From Gautieria morchelliformis (lineage: Eukaryota > Basidiomycota > Agaricomycetes > Gomphales > Gomphaceae): a stretch of DNA of 64,000 nucleotides. The stretch is from positions 1 to 64,000 of the forward strand of contig WHVA01000465.1 in NCBI GenBank assembly GCA_015179125.1, read 5' to 3'. Positions within the stretch are counted from its first letter, which is position 1; every line of letters begins with the position of its first letter. The position numbers and the translations under genes were made by a program. The notes below the pieces were generated by a model that saw only the letters and a program-made list of their open reading frames with translations, had not been told where the DNA came from and did no database searches. Below are positions 1 through 10,297 of the stretch, one piece after another.

Positions 1-780
1 ATTGACGGAGAAATTGTAGGCGCCTTAGCTAATTATCCCGCGTTTCGTGCTCCCACACGTGCGCTATCTGCGGCTGCCCTGCTTAGTGTGTCGAATCTGA
101 AGATCACAATCTTGCCAGTTCATTATATAATGCCCATTGTGCGTATGCTCGCAGAAGGAAGGAGATATGTGTGCGGAGTTGACTTTGATATTTATATAAA
201 TTTGCGATTGGAGGTGGGATTTACCTTGCGAATGGAATGAAACCGAAAGTGATTAGGATTGGGATGGGAACAGGAGAAGGAGAGCGGGGTTGAGTATCAA
301 ATCGTTATGACATGAAATGCGGGGACAAATACAGATATGAATACTCACCCGGCATCGGGAGAGGCAGAGAGTATATGACGACGACGAGCATGACCCTCTT
401 CCTCGAAGGAGCTAAATATATAGTACACGAAGAGGATGGATGGGTGGTTGGTGCGGGGAGGGCGGTTAGTGGATGGAGAACGGGCACAGCGGGCTGGGAA
501 TGACAAAGATGACTCACAGACTGCGAGAATATAGACCCCCGACTCTCGGCTTAGAGTCAGCTGGGGGCATCGAGCTGGGTACTGTCCGGGTCTACGAACT
601 CGCTGCCTGAAACATCGTCGCGGGCAGTTTAGTGAACGCTGCACACGGTGAAGAAGACAGACGCTCACGTTCTTCGGGGGAAGGGTTCAGCGTGGGGGCA
701 GCGGCAGCCACGGTAGCGAGGAGACCCAGTAACGAGTGAGGTGTGAGCACTAGTCGAGTGACGGGTGTACCGCGCAGACG
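1..780 (-). repeat. Left arm of a ~0.8-kb inverted repeat
   Basis: Read on the minus strand, this segment matches 9140-9940 on the plus strand. Shared blocks include the TAGCTAAGGCGCCTA stretch near both outer ends, the exon encoding an Ala-rich leader and the block encoding CRPGQYPARC-like residues. The two arms face each other across R1 and element A. The match was read by eye and is clearly diverged. The outer boundary may lie left of the window. Confidence 0.75.
440..765 (-). pseudogene. Start-less copy of the small secreted-protein gene
   Basis: The minus strand encodes LLATVAAAAPTLNPSPEE, then a GTGAGC donor, a short intron, and a second exon with VRRPGQYPARC and GVYILAVCES. This parallels the copy at 9169-9620. 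About 14 bases covering the ATG and the next codons are missing here compared with that copy, so the gene has no start. A TATA-like stretch (TATATAAGG, minus) lies near 800, upstream of where the start would be. It is probably a dead duplicate; the homology is clear, the function is not. Confidence 0.55.
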
Positions 781-1190
781 AATGCCGCTCGACTGCCTTA
801 TATATGGAGCATGCATCGGTGATGTATGCGTACCGCGATTAGCTCGCGCTCGTGATCGAAGTGATCGATCGGCGATCAAATGCATTGATAGGCTGTACCT
901 ATTTGGGCTCGATTCACGTCAAGCGCCCAGACCACTTCGCTGCCAACTCCACAAGGCACGCATCAGCTAAGGAAGCAGAAGCCGCGAAGTTTGCAACCCG
1001 AGAACCGCGCGCTTGCTCCAATGAATCCAACCCCCTGTTTCTATTCTCAGCTCCGGGCAGCGTGCGGTGCCGCATTACCGGTTGCGACTCATCACACGTG
1101 GCGGTGGAAATAAGTACACACCAGTGAATTATGTAAGGGTCGGTATACTGATGTGAACCCGAGCCTTGATGTGTGAGGGACAGTGATGAT
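781..1190 (-). repeat. Dispersed repeat R1, copy a, distal part
   Basis: On the minus strand this matches 57190-57640 (R1c) and 41700-41950 (R1b); shared marks are CAGTATACCGACCC, TACATAATTCACC and GCCACGTGTGATGA. Element A splits the R1a copy: the sequence resumes at 6184. The 5-bp target duplication ATGAT sits at 1186-1190. R1 encodes nothing recognisable here. The copies differ by small indels and substitutions, so R1 is an old repeat. Confidence 0.8.
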
Positions 1191-1413
1191 TGTGGAACGA
1201 AGGAGATATAATAATCTGTTATACTACGATCTACTTGAGATCGTTCTGCCTTTATATACAAAATATGAAGTCCATTGTATTACTAATATCTTCGAGCTGC
1301 TGTGCCGATGTGATGCCGGTGCACCAGCAACCCGGGGTCGAGAGCGATCTCGAACCTCCGGCTAAGTGCGTGCCGGCTCTGCCTCGGCGGTGTCATCGTC
1401 CCGATTACTAACA
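1191..1413 (-). repeat. 3' LTR of element A
   Basis: Begins TGTGGAACGA and ends ATTACTAACA, giving the TG...CA ends of an LTR. Next to it inside the element (1414-1425) the minus strand reads CTGAGGGGGAG, the expected polypurine tract for plus-strand DNA priming. Confidence 0.93.
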
Positions 1414-3509
1414 CTCCCCCTCAGCGAGAAGTCCCTTCAGTACAATCCTAATTTCCCTAATAGATACCTATGTTGGTGCATGTCTAGTCCCTTTGTAAAT
1501 ATGTCCGCTACGTTCTCCTTCCTTGGTACGTACGTAAGTGATGCCTCGTGAGAGGCCACTTTCTCACGGATGAAGTGATATGCGACATTGATGTGTTTGG
1601 TACGCACATGGTACGTTGCGTCATGCGATAGTGTAATGGTGCCTAGATTGTCTGATTGAAGTGATGTGGGCTGGGCTTGATCTATTCCTAGTTCCTCGAT
1701 GAAGCACCTCAGCCAGATCAATTGCTTGGCGCCCTCGGTAAGTGCCATGTATTCGGCCTCCGTAGTAGATAGCGCGATCGTTCGCTGCTTCTTCGAGCTC
1801 CATGCGATGGCTCCCCCTCCTAGTATAGCTACATAGCCGCTAATAGACAGTGCGTCGTTTCTATTAGCATAATCCGAATCAACAAATATTTCGAGGTCGA
1901 GACCAACGTCTCATCGGAAGGTTATGCCGTCGTCACGTGACCCCTTGAGGTACCTGAGCGCGTGCTTGATCGCCGTCCAGTGCTCGGCTCCGTAAGTAGT
2001 AGTGAATTGGCTCAGATGTTGTACGGTAAAGGCCAAATCAGGTCGTGTGCTGAGTGCTGCATACATTAGTGATCTGATTGCTTTGGCATAGGGTACTTCG
2101 GCAGTTGGATCTGTTGAGTCCATAGGTGTCGTGAGCTTGATCATTTTGTGCAGAGGTGTAGATACGGAATGTGCCGTAGCCATGTTGAATCGATCGAGTA
2201 TGATGTCGATGTAATGTCCTTGAGACATGATCAGTGTTCCCTCATCCCTGTTCCTCTCAACTCTAATTCCCAAGATTTTCTTCATTTCTCCTAGATCTGT
2301 TAAAGGGAATTTTCCATGAAGCTCCCCCTTGAGCTTAATCATCCCTCCTTTGGAATCAGCAAATAGTCTGAAGTCGTCCACATATACTGATATGACTTCG
2401 ATTGAATCCTTATCTTGTCTGATGTAGACGCATTCATCGGCTGTACTTTGATGGAAGCCGAGATCGAGTAGTAATTTGCGTAAGCGCTGATGCCAAGCTC
2501 GTCCCGATTGCTTGAGTCCATAGAGCGCTCTGTATATTCTTAGAACGCGTCCAGATCCATCATCAAAACCGTCGGGCTGGCGCATGTACATCTCCTCATC
2601 TATAGTTGAATTGAGATAGGCGCCATTGACATCCATCATTTCGATTTCCCAATCGAGTGTGTTTGCGATGGCTAATAGAACACGTAGTGAATCAAATTTG
2701 ACCACGGGTGAAGTTATTTCGTAGTAATCCATCCCTGGCCTCTGTGTGAATCCTTGAGCCACAACCCTTGCTTTAGCCTTATCGAATTGCCCATCCGGTT
2801 GCGTTTTGACGGCGTATACCCACCGGCAACCGATAGCTACTTGTCCGGGTGGTAGTTCTGTTAATTCCCATGTTCCTAACGTTTTGTGTTGGTCCATCTC
2901 AATTTCCATCGCTTTCTCCCAGATTGGCGCATCATCGCGTGGTACCGCCGCTCTGTAATTCTCAGGTTCAGTGATGATTTCTCTTGTTATGTAAACCTGC
3001 TTGGTGCGTCCTGAATCATTCAGCTTCCGGTAATCCGGTCTTTGAGTGATACGCACGCTCCGTCGAATCTGTGGGGCTGGCGCTTGTTCAGGTGGATCAG
3101 GAACGGGCATTGTCTGGGGTGATGACGTCTGTGGGGTAGATGTGAGCGGGTCTGGCACATGCTCGCGCGGTGAGTGCTCCCCCTCGAGCGGTGCCGTAGT
3201 AGTGTCATCATCGTCGTTATCTGGGATAGGGTACAGTTTATTGTCACTTTCGTCGAATGTGATATTTCTTGAAATTTGAACGTGCTTTGAGGCTTTATTG
3301 TAATACCTCCAGGCCTTTGCATGTTCAGCTACTCCGACGAATATATGTTCTTCTGCCTTTGGATCAAGTTTGGCTCGACATTGATCCCGCACCATAACCC
3401 AGCAATTTGTCCTGAATTCCTCTAGACGTGCTATGTTCGGCTTCTTGCCGAATAGTGCCTGGAACGGCGCTGTGTCATTTGCGTGGGTGATCGGTTTTTG
3501 ATATAACAC
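1414..3509 (-). pseudogene. Element A pol: RT and RNase H, interrupted
   Basis: A 532-codon open stretch (3509-1911) carries the end of integrase, a Pro-rich linker and reverse transcriptase, with IGCRWVYAVKTQPDGQFDKAKARVVAQGF-type motifs, LYGLKQSGRAWHQRL and the catalytic VYVDDF. It stops at 1911-1913 where CGA has become TGA; D reads Arg there. The RNase H continues below the stop: MALTEGAKQLIWLR, SDNLGTITLSHDATYHVRTKHINVAYHFIREK, ending LGKLGLY. In the copia family the enzyme copies element RNA into DNA. The stop and upstream frameshifts make it inactive. Confidence 0.9.
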
Positions 3510-4447
3510 GCGTAAGCCACGGCCTCGGCCAGAGTATTTTTGTCAGGTTCTTGGCAAATATCATTGCCCGTGCGTGCTCGAGTAAGGTCCGGTTGAGTTG
3601 TTCGGCGATTCCATTCTGGGCTGGGGAGTATGGAGCTGTGGTCTCCATGATAATGCCATATTTTGCACAAAATTCCTTGAAATTTTTTTGACATATTCCC
3701 CTCCATTATCTGAGCGAAACCTCTTCAGTTTCTGACCTGTTTGGGTCTCGAGGAATGCCTTGTACGTCTCGAAGTGTTTGAGCGCTTCATCTTTGGTGCT
3801 CCTGAAATAAATGATCGTGTACTGGATTTGATATCTGTGAAAGAATAGAAGTATTTCTCACGCGATGGTCCCTCGGTCTGGGCAGGTCCCCATACATCGG
3901 ATACTGTTAGGTCACCGACCTGTTCTACAGTGTCCTCGGCTCTTTTGGGGAACGGCTCCACATGCCGTTTGCCTTGTATGCATGCTTTGCATTGGCTCGG
4001 CTCGGTTGACTCGTCGATCTCGAGTCCAGTAACTAGGTCGTTAGATTTCAACAATTTTATGGAGTTTATGTTGACGTGCCCTAGTATCCTGTGCCATTTG
4101 TCCCATGACCGTCCTTTTGCCGCTGCGGCAAAGTCCCGTGCCTCGACTGATCCAGTGACTCATGCCTTCATACAGAACAGCCGCCCACACTTCTGTCCCT
4201 GTGCGAAGGTAACTCCGGCGCGTGATTTGAATTCGACGCCGGTGCCTGAAAATGTGGCCGTGTTGCCCTTATCAGTTAAACGCCCTACGCTGATAAGGTT
4301 GTTTGGCGCATCTGGTGCGCGTTTGACGTCACGTAGTTCGATCGTGTTCGTCTTGGCGCCGATCTTGAATCCCATGTATATAGTGCCTCGGCCTTGTGTA
4401 TGTAGTACCGCACCGGGTGAAATTCCTTCGATTTCAGATGGTTCCTC
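3510..4447 (-). pseudogene. Element A pol: integrase, multiply broken
   Basis: The minus strand encodes the GAG-pre-integrase zinc region (WDKWHRILGHVNINSIKLLK-like, CKACIQGK) and the integrase core. It is shattered: a TGA replaces CGA at 4160-4162 (KA*VT versus KARVT in D), a deletion near 3825 shifts DIKSRYT to DIKSSTRS, and further shifts near 3530 and 3690 break SDNGGEY and KILWPEAV. Element D shows the intact reading at each place. It reaches the nested LTR at 4448. Confidence 0.88.
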
Positions 4448-4935
4448 TGTTAGCAACTAGGGGCTATGGCAGGGAAGGTTCGGTAGAGTTCTTAGAAAGC
4501 TAGAATCAAATATACTCTCTCAGTGAATTTATTGTCACTGATGTATTAATACAATACCTAGAATCAAATATACTACATGATTTTCAGTCAACATGCTATG
4601 TAAATATGAAGAATACTACTCGCCTCTCTCAGTGAATTTATTGTCACTGAGAGAGGAGTGTAATCCTGTCTCAGAAGGCATATACTTGCACCCGGCCCTT
4701 TAGCGCCTAAGGGCTCGCGCGTCGAAGTCATTTCAAACTCCGCTGGGTGCAGCCGCCTATGAAAATAGAAATAACAGAATGGAATGGAGAGATAGGGAGT
4801 GACTAGAAAATTTCGAAAATAAGCAGAGAAGTGGATGCATAGTACAAGAACAGTATGAGAAAATATTGAAACACCACACAATAAATTGAATATATTATGC
4901 TTGATTTTGGTCCAGGAGCATAAATGCACCCAACA
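4448..4935 (-). mobile_element. Solo LTR nested in element A (family N)
   Basis: A 488-bp insertion with TG...CA ends (TGTTAGCAAC...CACCCAACA) and a perfect 5-bp duplication TCCTC at 4443-4447 and 4936-4940. Elements C, D and E lack it at this site, so the join can be read exactly. Related copies are at 35966-36419 and, in the other orientation, 36796-37238. It holds a potential stem, CTCTCTCAGTGAATTTATT near 4620 with its complement just after. No coding. It entered A after A integrated or before A's last lesions; order relative to those is unknown. Confidence 0.95.
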
Positions 4936-4940
4936 TCCTC

Positions 4941-5873
4941 GGCATAGCTAGCGAAATCGTTTCGGCTTCGAGCTATATGTGTTGTTGCCGCTGAATTGGC
5001 TAGCCAGTCGGATGCAGATATAGCACTGTATGCTACCTCCTTAGATACAAACGCGAAGTCCTTTTCTTCCGCTTGTTTAACCGTTTCTTTGTTCCCTGAT
5101 TTGAACCATTTTGGCGCTTGGCCTTCTTTGCCGCCACCTTTCGCCCAACAGTCCTTCACGTAATGACCCTTCTTGCCGCAATTTCGGCACTTTCCCTTTG
5201 TTGCTCCTGAGTCATCTTTCTTGGGCCTGTGACGTTGTTGCGCCTTAAGCGCCGTCTGCCGTGCCGATCCAGCTTTCCGTGCTCGATCCTCATCGAGGAC
5301 CCGAGCTATTAATATATCAGCTGTTGTCCCGGCTCCACTGGCGTTTACTGCCGTAATAAACGCCAACCAAGAATCTGGTAATGACGTCAGCAACATGTTC
5401 GAGAACTCGGTGTCACTGATGTAATGCCCCCGCGCATTCAATTCCTGTTGAATGCCGTGGAGCTTGCGTACGTGCTCCTCCATGTTCGCGCCATCCTCGG
5501 CAAGTGTCCGGAAGAAATCTCTTCGGAGATTTACAATTCCCACTGCTCCCTTAGATTCGAATATAGCTTGTAAACTAGTCCATACAGCAAATGCAGACAT
5601 CGTCTGATTGATGTAAACTAGTTGTTCATCGGCAACTCTAAGGCAAATCTCTTTTCTAACTTTCTTGTCCTTCCTTCTCCAATCGTCGATTTCCTGCTGC
5701 TCGGTCGCAGTGACGTTGTCGGCATCTGCCGGTCTCGGTTCCGTCTCCCTGCCGATAGCCACGTCCCACAGATCTAAATCATCGAGTATCCACTCGAGCC
5801 GCCGGCGCCATGCCGCGTAATTATCCCCGTTCAAGGGGTCGATCTTGTATGTGTTATTGCTACTCGACATCAT
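4941..5873 (-). pseudogene. Element A gag and protease start
   Basis: Starts MMSSSNNTYKIDPLNGDNYAAW, a typical copia Gag opening (UBN2-like), and continues to a CCHC zinc knuckle CRNCGKKGHYVKDC that binds RNA. The protease active-site stretch reads SDWLANSAATTHIA where C and D read ADSAATT: the catalytic Asp is Asn (G-to-A, i.e. C-to-T on the other strand). The frame then runs into the nested LTR at 4935. So even without the insertion the protease should be dead. Confidence 0.9.
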
Positions 5874-5948
5874 TGATCGGTATTGAGTCGTTGGAGTATA
5901 GAGCGTAGTTGGAGTAAGCTAGGTCTGTAGTATTTTTAGTTATGGCCG

Positions 5949-5960
5949 GGGCCCATACCC
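5949..5960 (-). promoter_or_regulatory. Primer-binding site of element A (half-tRNA type)
   Basis: Directly inside the 5' LTR the minus strand reads GGGTATGGGCCC. C and D have GGTTATGGGCCC at the same place, which is complementary to the GGGCCCAUAACC anticodon arm found in many eukaryotic initiator Met tRNAs. A carries one mismatch. Drosophila copia and yeast Ty5 prime with the anticodon region of initiator tRNA, so this family probably does too. Confidence 0.65.
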
Positions 5961-6183
5961 TGTGGAACGAAGGAGATATAATAATCTGTTATACTACGAT
6001 CTACTTGAGATTGTTCTGCCTTTATATACAAAATATGAAGTCCATTGTATTACTAATATCTTCGAGCTGCTGTGCCGATGCGATGCCGGTGCACCAGCAA
6101 CCCGGGGTCGAGAGCGATCTCGAACCTCCGGCTAAGTGCGTGCCGGCTCTGCCTCGGCGGTGTCATCGTCCCGATTACTAACA
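5961..6183 (-). repeat. 5' LTR of element A
   Basis: Same length and ends as the 3' LTR at 1191-1413, differing at two bases by eye. The duplication ATGAT follows at 6184-6188. Confidence 0.93.
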
Positions 6184-6290
6184 ATGATGTTTAGGAAGAA
6201 CGACCTTCCGTGACAGACATGCACTATATGGGCAGGCAGGACATCAAAAGTACATCGGACATGCAACCCTCTCCTGGCTGACGGACCATC
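6184..6290 (-). repeat. R1a, continuation after element A
   Basis: Read on the minus strand, this matches 57075-57175 of R1c (GGACCGTCAGCCAGGA, GTGCATGTCTGTCACGGAAG, TTCTTC-TAAAC). It joins directly to 1190 once element A and one ATGAT copy are removed. Confidence 0.82.
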
Positions 6291-7812
6291 GCATCAGGAA
6301 CGGCCGATTCCGGCTTGTAATTCGGCCATATTTATGCAGCGCCACCGGCGCTACTAGTAGACTACGTCAACTACGTAGCTGACTCTGGGTTCCACGTAGT
6401 GCCACAGATCGTTATGTGGCGCTGCTGCCCGCACTAGGTCCTACAGCTTTCTAGCTCCAGGGACGGTCTTGTCCATGCCTCTAGTAGCCCTCCACTCCCC
6501 CAACCTTGACGGGCCGGAGCCTCCTTGTGTGCATCTGGCCGACGCAGTCAGCTCTGTTTCGGTGTCGTGGGACGGCAAGCGGATTGTGTTGAGATCGTAT
6601 GACAGGACCATTCGGGTATGGGATGTAACGACCGGTGATGTCATTGGAGGGCCATTCAAAGGTCACCGTAAGTGGGTCTACTTTGTTGCATTGTCATGGG
6701 ATGGCAGGCGGATTGTGTCGGGATCTAGGGACAAAGCGACCCGCATGACGGTCAGTCGCACGCAATGCAGAGGGGTTGCATGAGCTTTGCGTCATACATA
6801 TACAAACCGACGATTTGCTAGACTTGTGGCCTGCTCATTAGGCCCGTATGTTGAGACTAGAGAATCAAATTTTAACAGATCCATTTGAATTCAATGCCAT
6901 GGTGCACGACTGTGCCCAACTGCGTTGCTGTTCGCACGGGCGTCACCAACTTAGCGAAAAATGCTCCCCCATGTGTCACATGACACGTAAGTTTCGTGCC
7001 CAACAGCACCAAATAGTTCGCGCCATAGAAATACTGCGCTATGCCCGGGTCTCAAAGGGGCCGTTCGTTTTCCCCACCACCAACTCCTCCATCATTATTC
7101 ACGGAGAGCGCTACCAGAACTCTGTCAATACTACCCTATTAATGACTACTTTGCTCTGCTCACTGCCGCTGACTGGCTCATCTATTAGCTCTGCCTCCAT
7201 CGCTCCTGGCCGTGCTGTCTCCCTGCTATCCTCTGGTCATCTCTGTGTCTGGCTCAGCTTTGGCTTATACATTCAACTCTTGCATCTGCTCAGTCTCTGT
7301 ATCCCCTCTGATCACATCTTTAGATTTCACCTTGTACTTGGCCCGGAGGAGCAAACATTAAATGGTTGACGGCGTCCGGATAAGGGCAGGGTTCCACGTT
7401 CCGGAAACTGTGAAGTTGCGTTTTGACCACGCGAAGCTCGCATGAGCAGCTGTGGCAATCCGCGATGAAGAATACACATGCCAACTTTTCCCCTATGTAC
7501 TTATATAGACCAATATCTAACTACGAAATGATATCTTATCTCCTAAAGCCTCCTGAGCCCTGAACCTGCATTAATTACATCTCACCTCAATCCAATATGC
7601 CCTGGCATGTGGCCCACCGTAGACACCACGCGGCATTATGTGTGACTACCGTAACCCACGGTAGATACCGCCCGCAGCTACGTGGTTCTACGGCACACTA
7701 CAAAATTGGGCCCGCACTACGGAGCACATTATAATAGGGAGGGAACCTGCACGCCTACAAGTCCTACGAAGGGTACGTACCATTCCATAAAATCCCCAGT
7801 TTTTCCTGATGC
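6291..7812. mobile_element. 1.5-kb insertion in R1a with 10-bp inverted ends
   Basis: R1c lacks this stretch between the points equivalent to 6290 and 7813. The ends are GCATCAGGAA (6291-6300) and TTCCTGATGC (7803-7812), a perfect 10-bp inverted repeat, with GCA repeated just outside. No transposase is readable. It carries a WD40 fragment (6469-6783). The rest, including 6790-7800, shows no convincing coding; a 173-codon open frame at 6848-7369 is low-complexity. It may be a non-autonomous DNA element, or the interval could instead have been deleted from R1c. Confidence 0.4.
6469..6783 (+). pseudogene. WD40-repeat fragment (NLR-type)
   Basis: The open frame encodes two WD40 blades: VSSVSVSWDGKRIVLRSYDRTIRVWD, then GPFKGHRKWVYFVALSWDGRRIVSGSRDKATR. 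The spacing and the DGKRI/SGSRDKT-like strings match the C-terminal propellers of basidiomycete NACHT-WD40 proteins. It stops soon after (RGVA*), with no start or upstream domains. It is an orphan fragment, too short for a propeller of its own. Confidence 0.7.
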
Positions 7813-8800
7813 ATGCACGACGGTGCCCAGTCCTGAATTGAAGCCATCACACGCTCGCGTCCTAGTTGAACCAACGCGACGGATTCTGCATCGCCTATTG
7901 ATAGGGACTCATAAGCAGTCGAGGGAGTTGAAGGCAGCGAGCGGGGGAGGAACATAGAAGCTATGAGAAAGCCGTAGGATGATACTGATGGAACAAAGCA
8001 AACATCGAGCTCAATTGTCGTGCGTGTGCGCGATGGTGGTGGGTGGGCGTTGAATAGAGAAGACATTGTATGCGGAGGGCTGTGGGCATCGCCAGATAAG
8101 GAACCAGGATGCACTCAAGGTACGATGGTGCTATAATATGCGTGCGTTCACCCTGCATTACTTGAAGCGTTCAGCGCGTTGACCATGCAGACTCGCATCC
8201 GGAGCAGAACAACGTTGCTTACCGCTTAGCTTGTTCGCTGTCGCTTGGCTACGGAGCTCAGAAGAATCACTGACACTCAGTCCCCCTTCCACAACTTTAC
8301 CTTGTCCGCATACCATTCATGCCGAAGACCCCCACCAACGCTTGTCTCCAAATACACCCGCATCGCGTCGATGCTCAGTCTGTCATACACGTCTGCAGGG
8401 TGACCCAAAACGTCGCTGAACTCTGCTGTTACGTCCTTATTATCACGCTGAGGGTGCACATTCACAGCACAACTTCCCGTCGCGCAACACATAGGTGGCG
8501 CTGGACGATACCAGAACTTGGAGACATGCGTCAAGACTCACCAAGGAACACATCTCAACCAGGCATCGCACGCATGTTGAATTGGACCCGACAAAACAAC
8601 ACCCGAATAAGATACGCATTGCAAAGAGAATCCAAAGAGGGACACCAAAGGAAATGCAAAAGGGACCCATGGGGAGAAAGAGTGATAGGAAAGGAACGCA
8701 AAGAACCCGGATGCACCGGCCCGGCCCCTTCCTGTTCCCCTTGCTTTGTCTTCGAAGCTTGCCGCTCGGGCTCCAACTTATCGATCCCCCTAGAATATGA
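7813..8800 (-). repeat. R1a, proximal part, with conserved open frame
   Basis: On the minus strand this matches 56413-57060. The frame at 8534-8277 encodes DVTAEFSDVLGHPADVYDRL and MRVYLETSVGG.LRHEWYADK; R1c encodes nearly the same residues at 56821-56975. The differences are mostly conservative, so it may once have been a protein-coding exon. I do not recognise the family. The other open frames here are read-through shadows. Confidence 0.65.
7904..8284. other. ~380-bp segment present in R1a, absent from R1c
   Basis: Between GATAGGGACT and AGTCCC the R1a copy has extra sequence that R1c lacks (R1c runs from the WKG codons straight to TATCAACAGGC). The ends GGGACT and AGTCCC are inverted to each other. 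It could be a small MITE-like insertion or a deletion in R1c. No gene is recognisable inside. Confidence 0.35.
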
Positions 8801-9139
8801 GGTTCTCTCCCACTGTCTCGCATCGTCCTGGTCAGACTGCTACTTTCTCTCTCTGAACTGCCCAGCTGACCCACTGGGCACACAGTCGCTTGGAGAGGAC
8901 CCTCCGTATCAGACTGCAGCACTAGCGATGGTTTGGATGACGAGGATGGTCGCACTGGTCCCGGACCATCGCCGCGTACTTGCGTACCCGCGCTCTGAAA
9001 TCATGCTGCTGTGGGCCCGATGTACCTCCGTGATGGTCTCTGCTCGCGAAATACCTGTCTTAGCCTGGCGGCCATTGTAGTTTCGCAGGCGACAACTGCA
9101 CGCCCGCCTCTCATCCTCTCCCTCTTCGTCTCCGCCGTA

Positions 9140-9940
9140 CCCACCCCTCACTCGACTAGTACTCACCATGCGCGTCATCTTCACCTCACTCGTTAGTGGG
9201 TTCCTCCTCGCTACAGTGGCTGCCGCTGCCCCCATGGTGAACCCTTCCCCGAAGAAGGTGAGCGTCTTTCTTCTTCATCATGATATGCAGCGTTGACTAA
9301 CTGCACGCGACGATGTTGCAGGCAGCGAGCTTGTAGACCCGGACAGTACCCAGCTCGATGCACCCACCTGGTTCTAGGCCGAGAGTCGGGGGTCGATATT
9401 CTCGCTGTCTGTGAGTCACCTTTGTCATTCCCAGCCCGTTGCGCCCATTCTGCATCCCTCCGCGCAGCAACCGCCCGTCCATCCTCTTCGTGTACTATAT
9501 ACTTAGCTCCTTCGAGGAAGAGGGGTCGTGCTCGTCATCTTCATATCCGCTCTGCCTCTCCCGGCGCCGAGTTAGTATTCATATCCGTATTTGTCCCCGT
9601 ATTTCATGTCATAACGATTTGAACCCACCCACTCTCTCATCCTCCTTTGCACCATGCCAATCCTAATCACCTTAGGTTTCATTTCATTCGCAAGGTAAAT
9701 TCCACCTCCAATCGCAAATTTATATAAATAATAATATCAAACTCAACTCTGCACACATGTCTTCTTTCTCCTGCGAGCATATGCACAATGAGCATTATAT
9801 TATGAACGCGCACTCTTATGATTGTTAGATTCGACGCACTGAGCAGGGCAGCCGCCGACGGAGGTCACGACCAGAGTGGATAGCGCAAGTGTGGGAGAAC
9901 GGAACAGGGGATAATTAGCTAAGGCGCCTAAAATTTCTCG
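9140..9940 (+). repeat. Right arm of the ~0.8-kb inverted repeat
   Basis: Inverted relative to 1-780, ending in GATAATTAGCTAAGGCGCC. It contains the better-preserved secreted-protein gene. The segment 9620-9940 has no further coding that I can see. Confidence 0.75.
9169..9620 (+). CDS. Small secreted cysteine-containing protein (predicted, spliced)
   Basis: ATG at 9169 gives MRVIFTSLVSGFLLATVAAA followed by APMVNPSPKK: a short basic start, hydrophobic core and Ala-rich cleavage region, i.e. a signal peptide. A GTGAGC donor follows at 9259, with a TTGACTAAC branch-like site and acceptors near 9323-9327. The second exon, in the frame without an early stop, reads RACRPGQYPARCTHLVLGRE, then SGVDILAVCESPLSFPARC, resembling small fungal secreted proteins with a C-x-PG-x-Y-x-C pattern. 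The other acceptor ends after a few residues (AASL*). The 3' end is unclear. The product would be exported; its role is unknown. Confidence 0.45.
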
Positions 9941-9976
9941 GTGAATTCTGCCCTGCGCATGGCGGCCACGTGTCCT

Positions 9977-10110
9977 CGGCTTCGGGTTCCTGGCTACATC
10001 GAAAGTCCCTTCTTGCTTCTTTCCTTCGCTTGGTAACTTGCCGCGACGGCGCTAATTCTGTCTTTCTGGTGTCAATCGGAATTTGGCGCTGGCTGTTTCC
10101 ATCAATGGCG
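9977..10110 (+). repeat. Dispersed ~130-bp repeat, also at 57655-57790
   Basis: Both copies share CGGCTTCGGGTTCCTGGCTA and GGAATTTGGCGCTGG, separated by similar spacing, in the same orientation. Both lie beyond an R1-linked block. Non-coding as far as I can see. Confidence 0.6.
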
Positions 10111-10251
10111 TTTTGTGCTGCAGCTTCTGTCGTTTCTATGTGCCGGTAATAGCGCCGCTCCTGACATGCTACATGCTGTACGGCGCAACCCCTTTCTATG
10201 CGCACTCTGTGGAGGAGTGTTCAGACTTTCTGTTCTCGCCGTCTGCCATCC

Positions 10252-10267
10252 TTTTTTTTTTTTTTTT
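10252..10267. repeat. Run of 16 T (poly-A on the minus strand)
   Basis: A pure T tract downstream (minus strand) of the Hsp70-like remnant. It could be a relic poly-A tail or simple slippage. The remnant seems to keep introns, which argues against a processed pseudogene. Confidence 0.7.
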
Positions 10268-10297
10268 AGTTTTAATTCTTGCTCCTCTCCATTGGGG

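Larger units (their letters stand above)
1191..6183 (-). mobile_element. Ty1/copia LTR retrotransposon A (with nested solo LTR)
   Basis: A complete 4,993-bp element in minus orientation. It has 223-bp LTRs at 1191-1413 and 5961-6183, and the duplication ATGAT at 1186-1190 and 6184-6188. The LTRs differ at only two positions by eye (about 99% identical), so insertion was recent. Subtracting the nested LTR and its duplication leaves 4,500 bp, almost exactly the 4,499 bp of element D. Order is gag, protease, integrase, RT, RNase H (copia order). Several frameshifts and stops make it non-autonomous. The uninterrupted target is visible at 57,160-57,185. Confidence 0.95.

Noticed and set aside
6848-7369. 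173-codon plus-strand frame
   Set aside because: No motif, Ser/Leu-rich low complexity, no relative in the window and no sensible splice context.
8319-9080. 253-codon plus-strand frame
   Set aside because: It lies antisense to the frame conserved between R1a and R1c, and its own product is not conserved in R1c.
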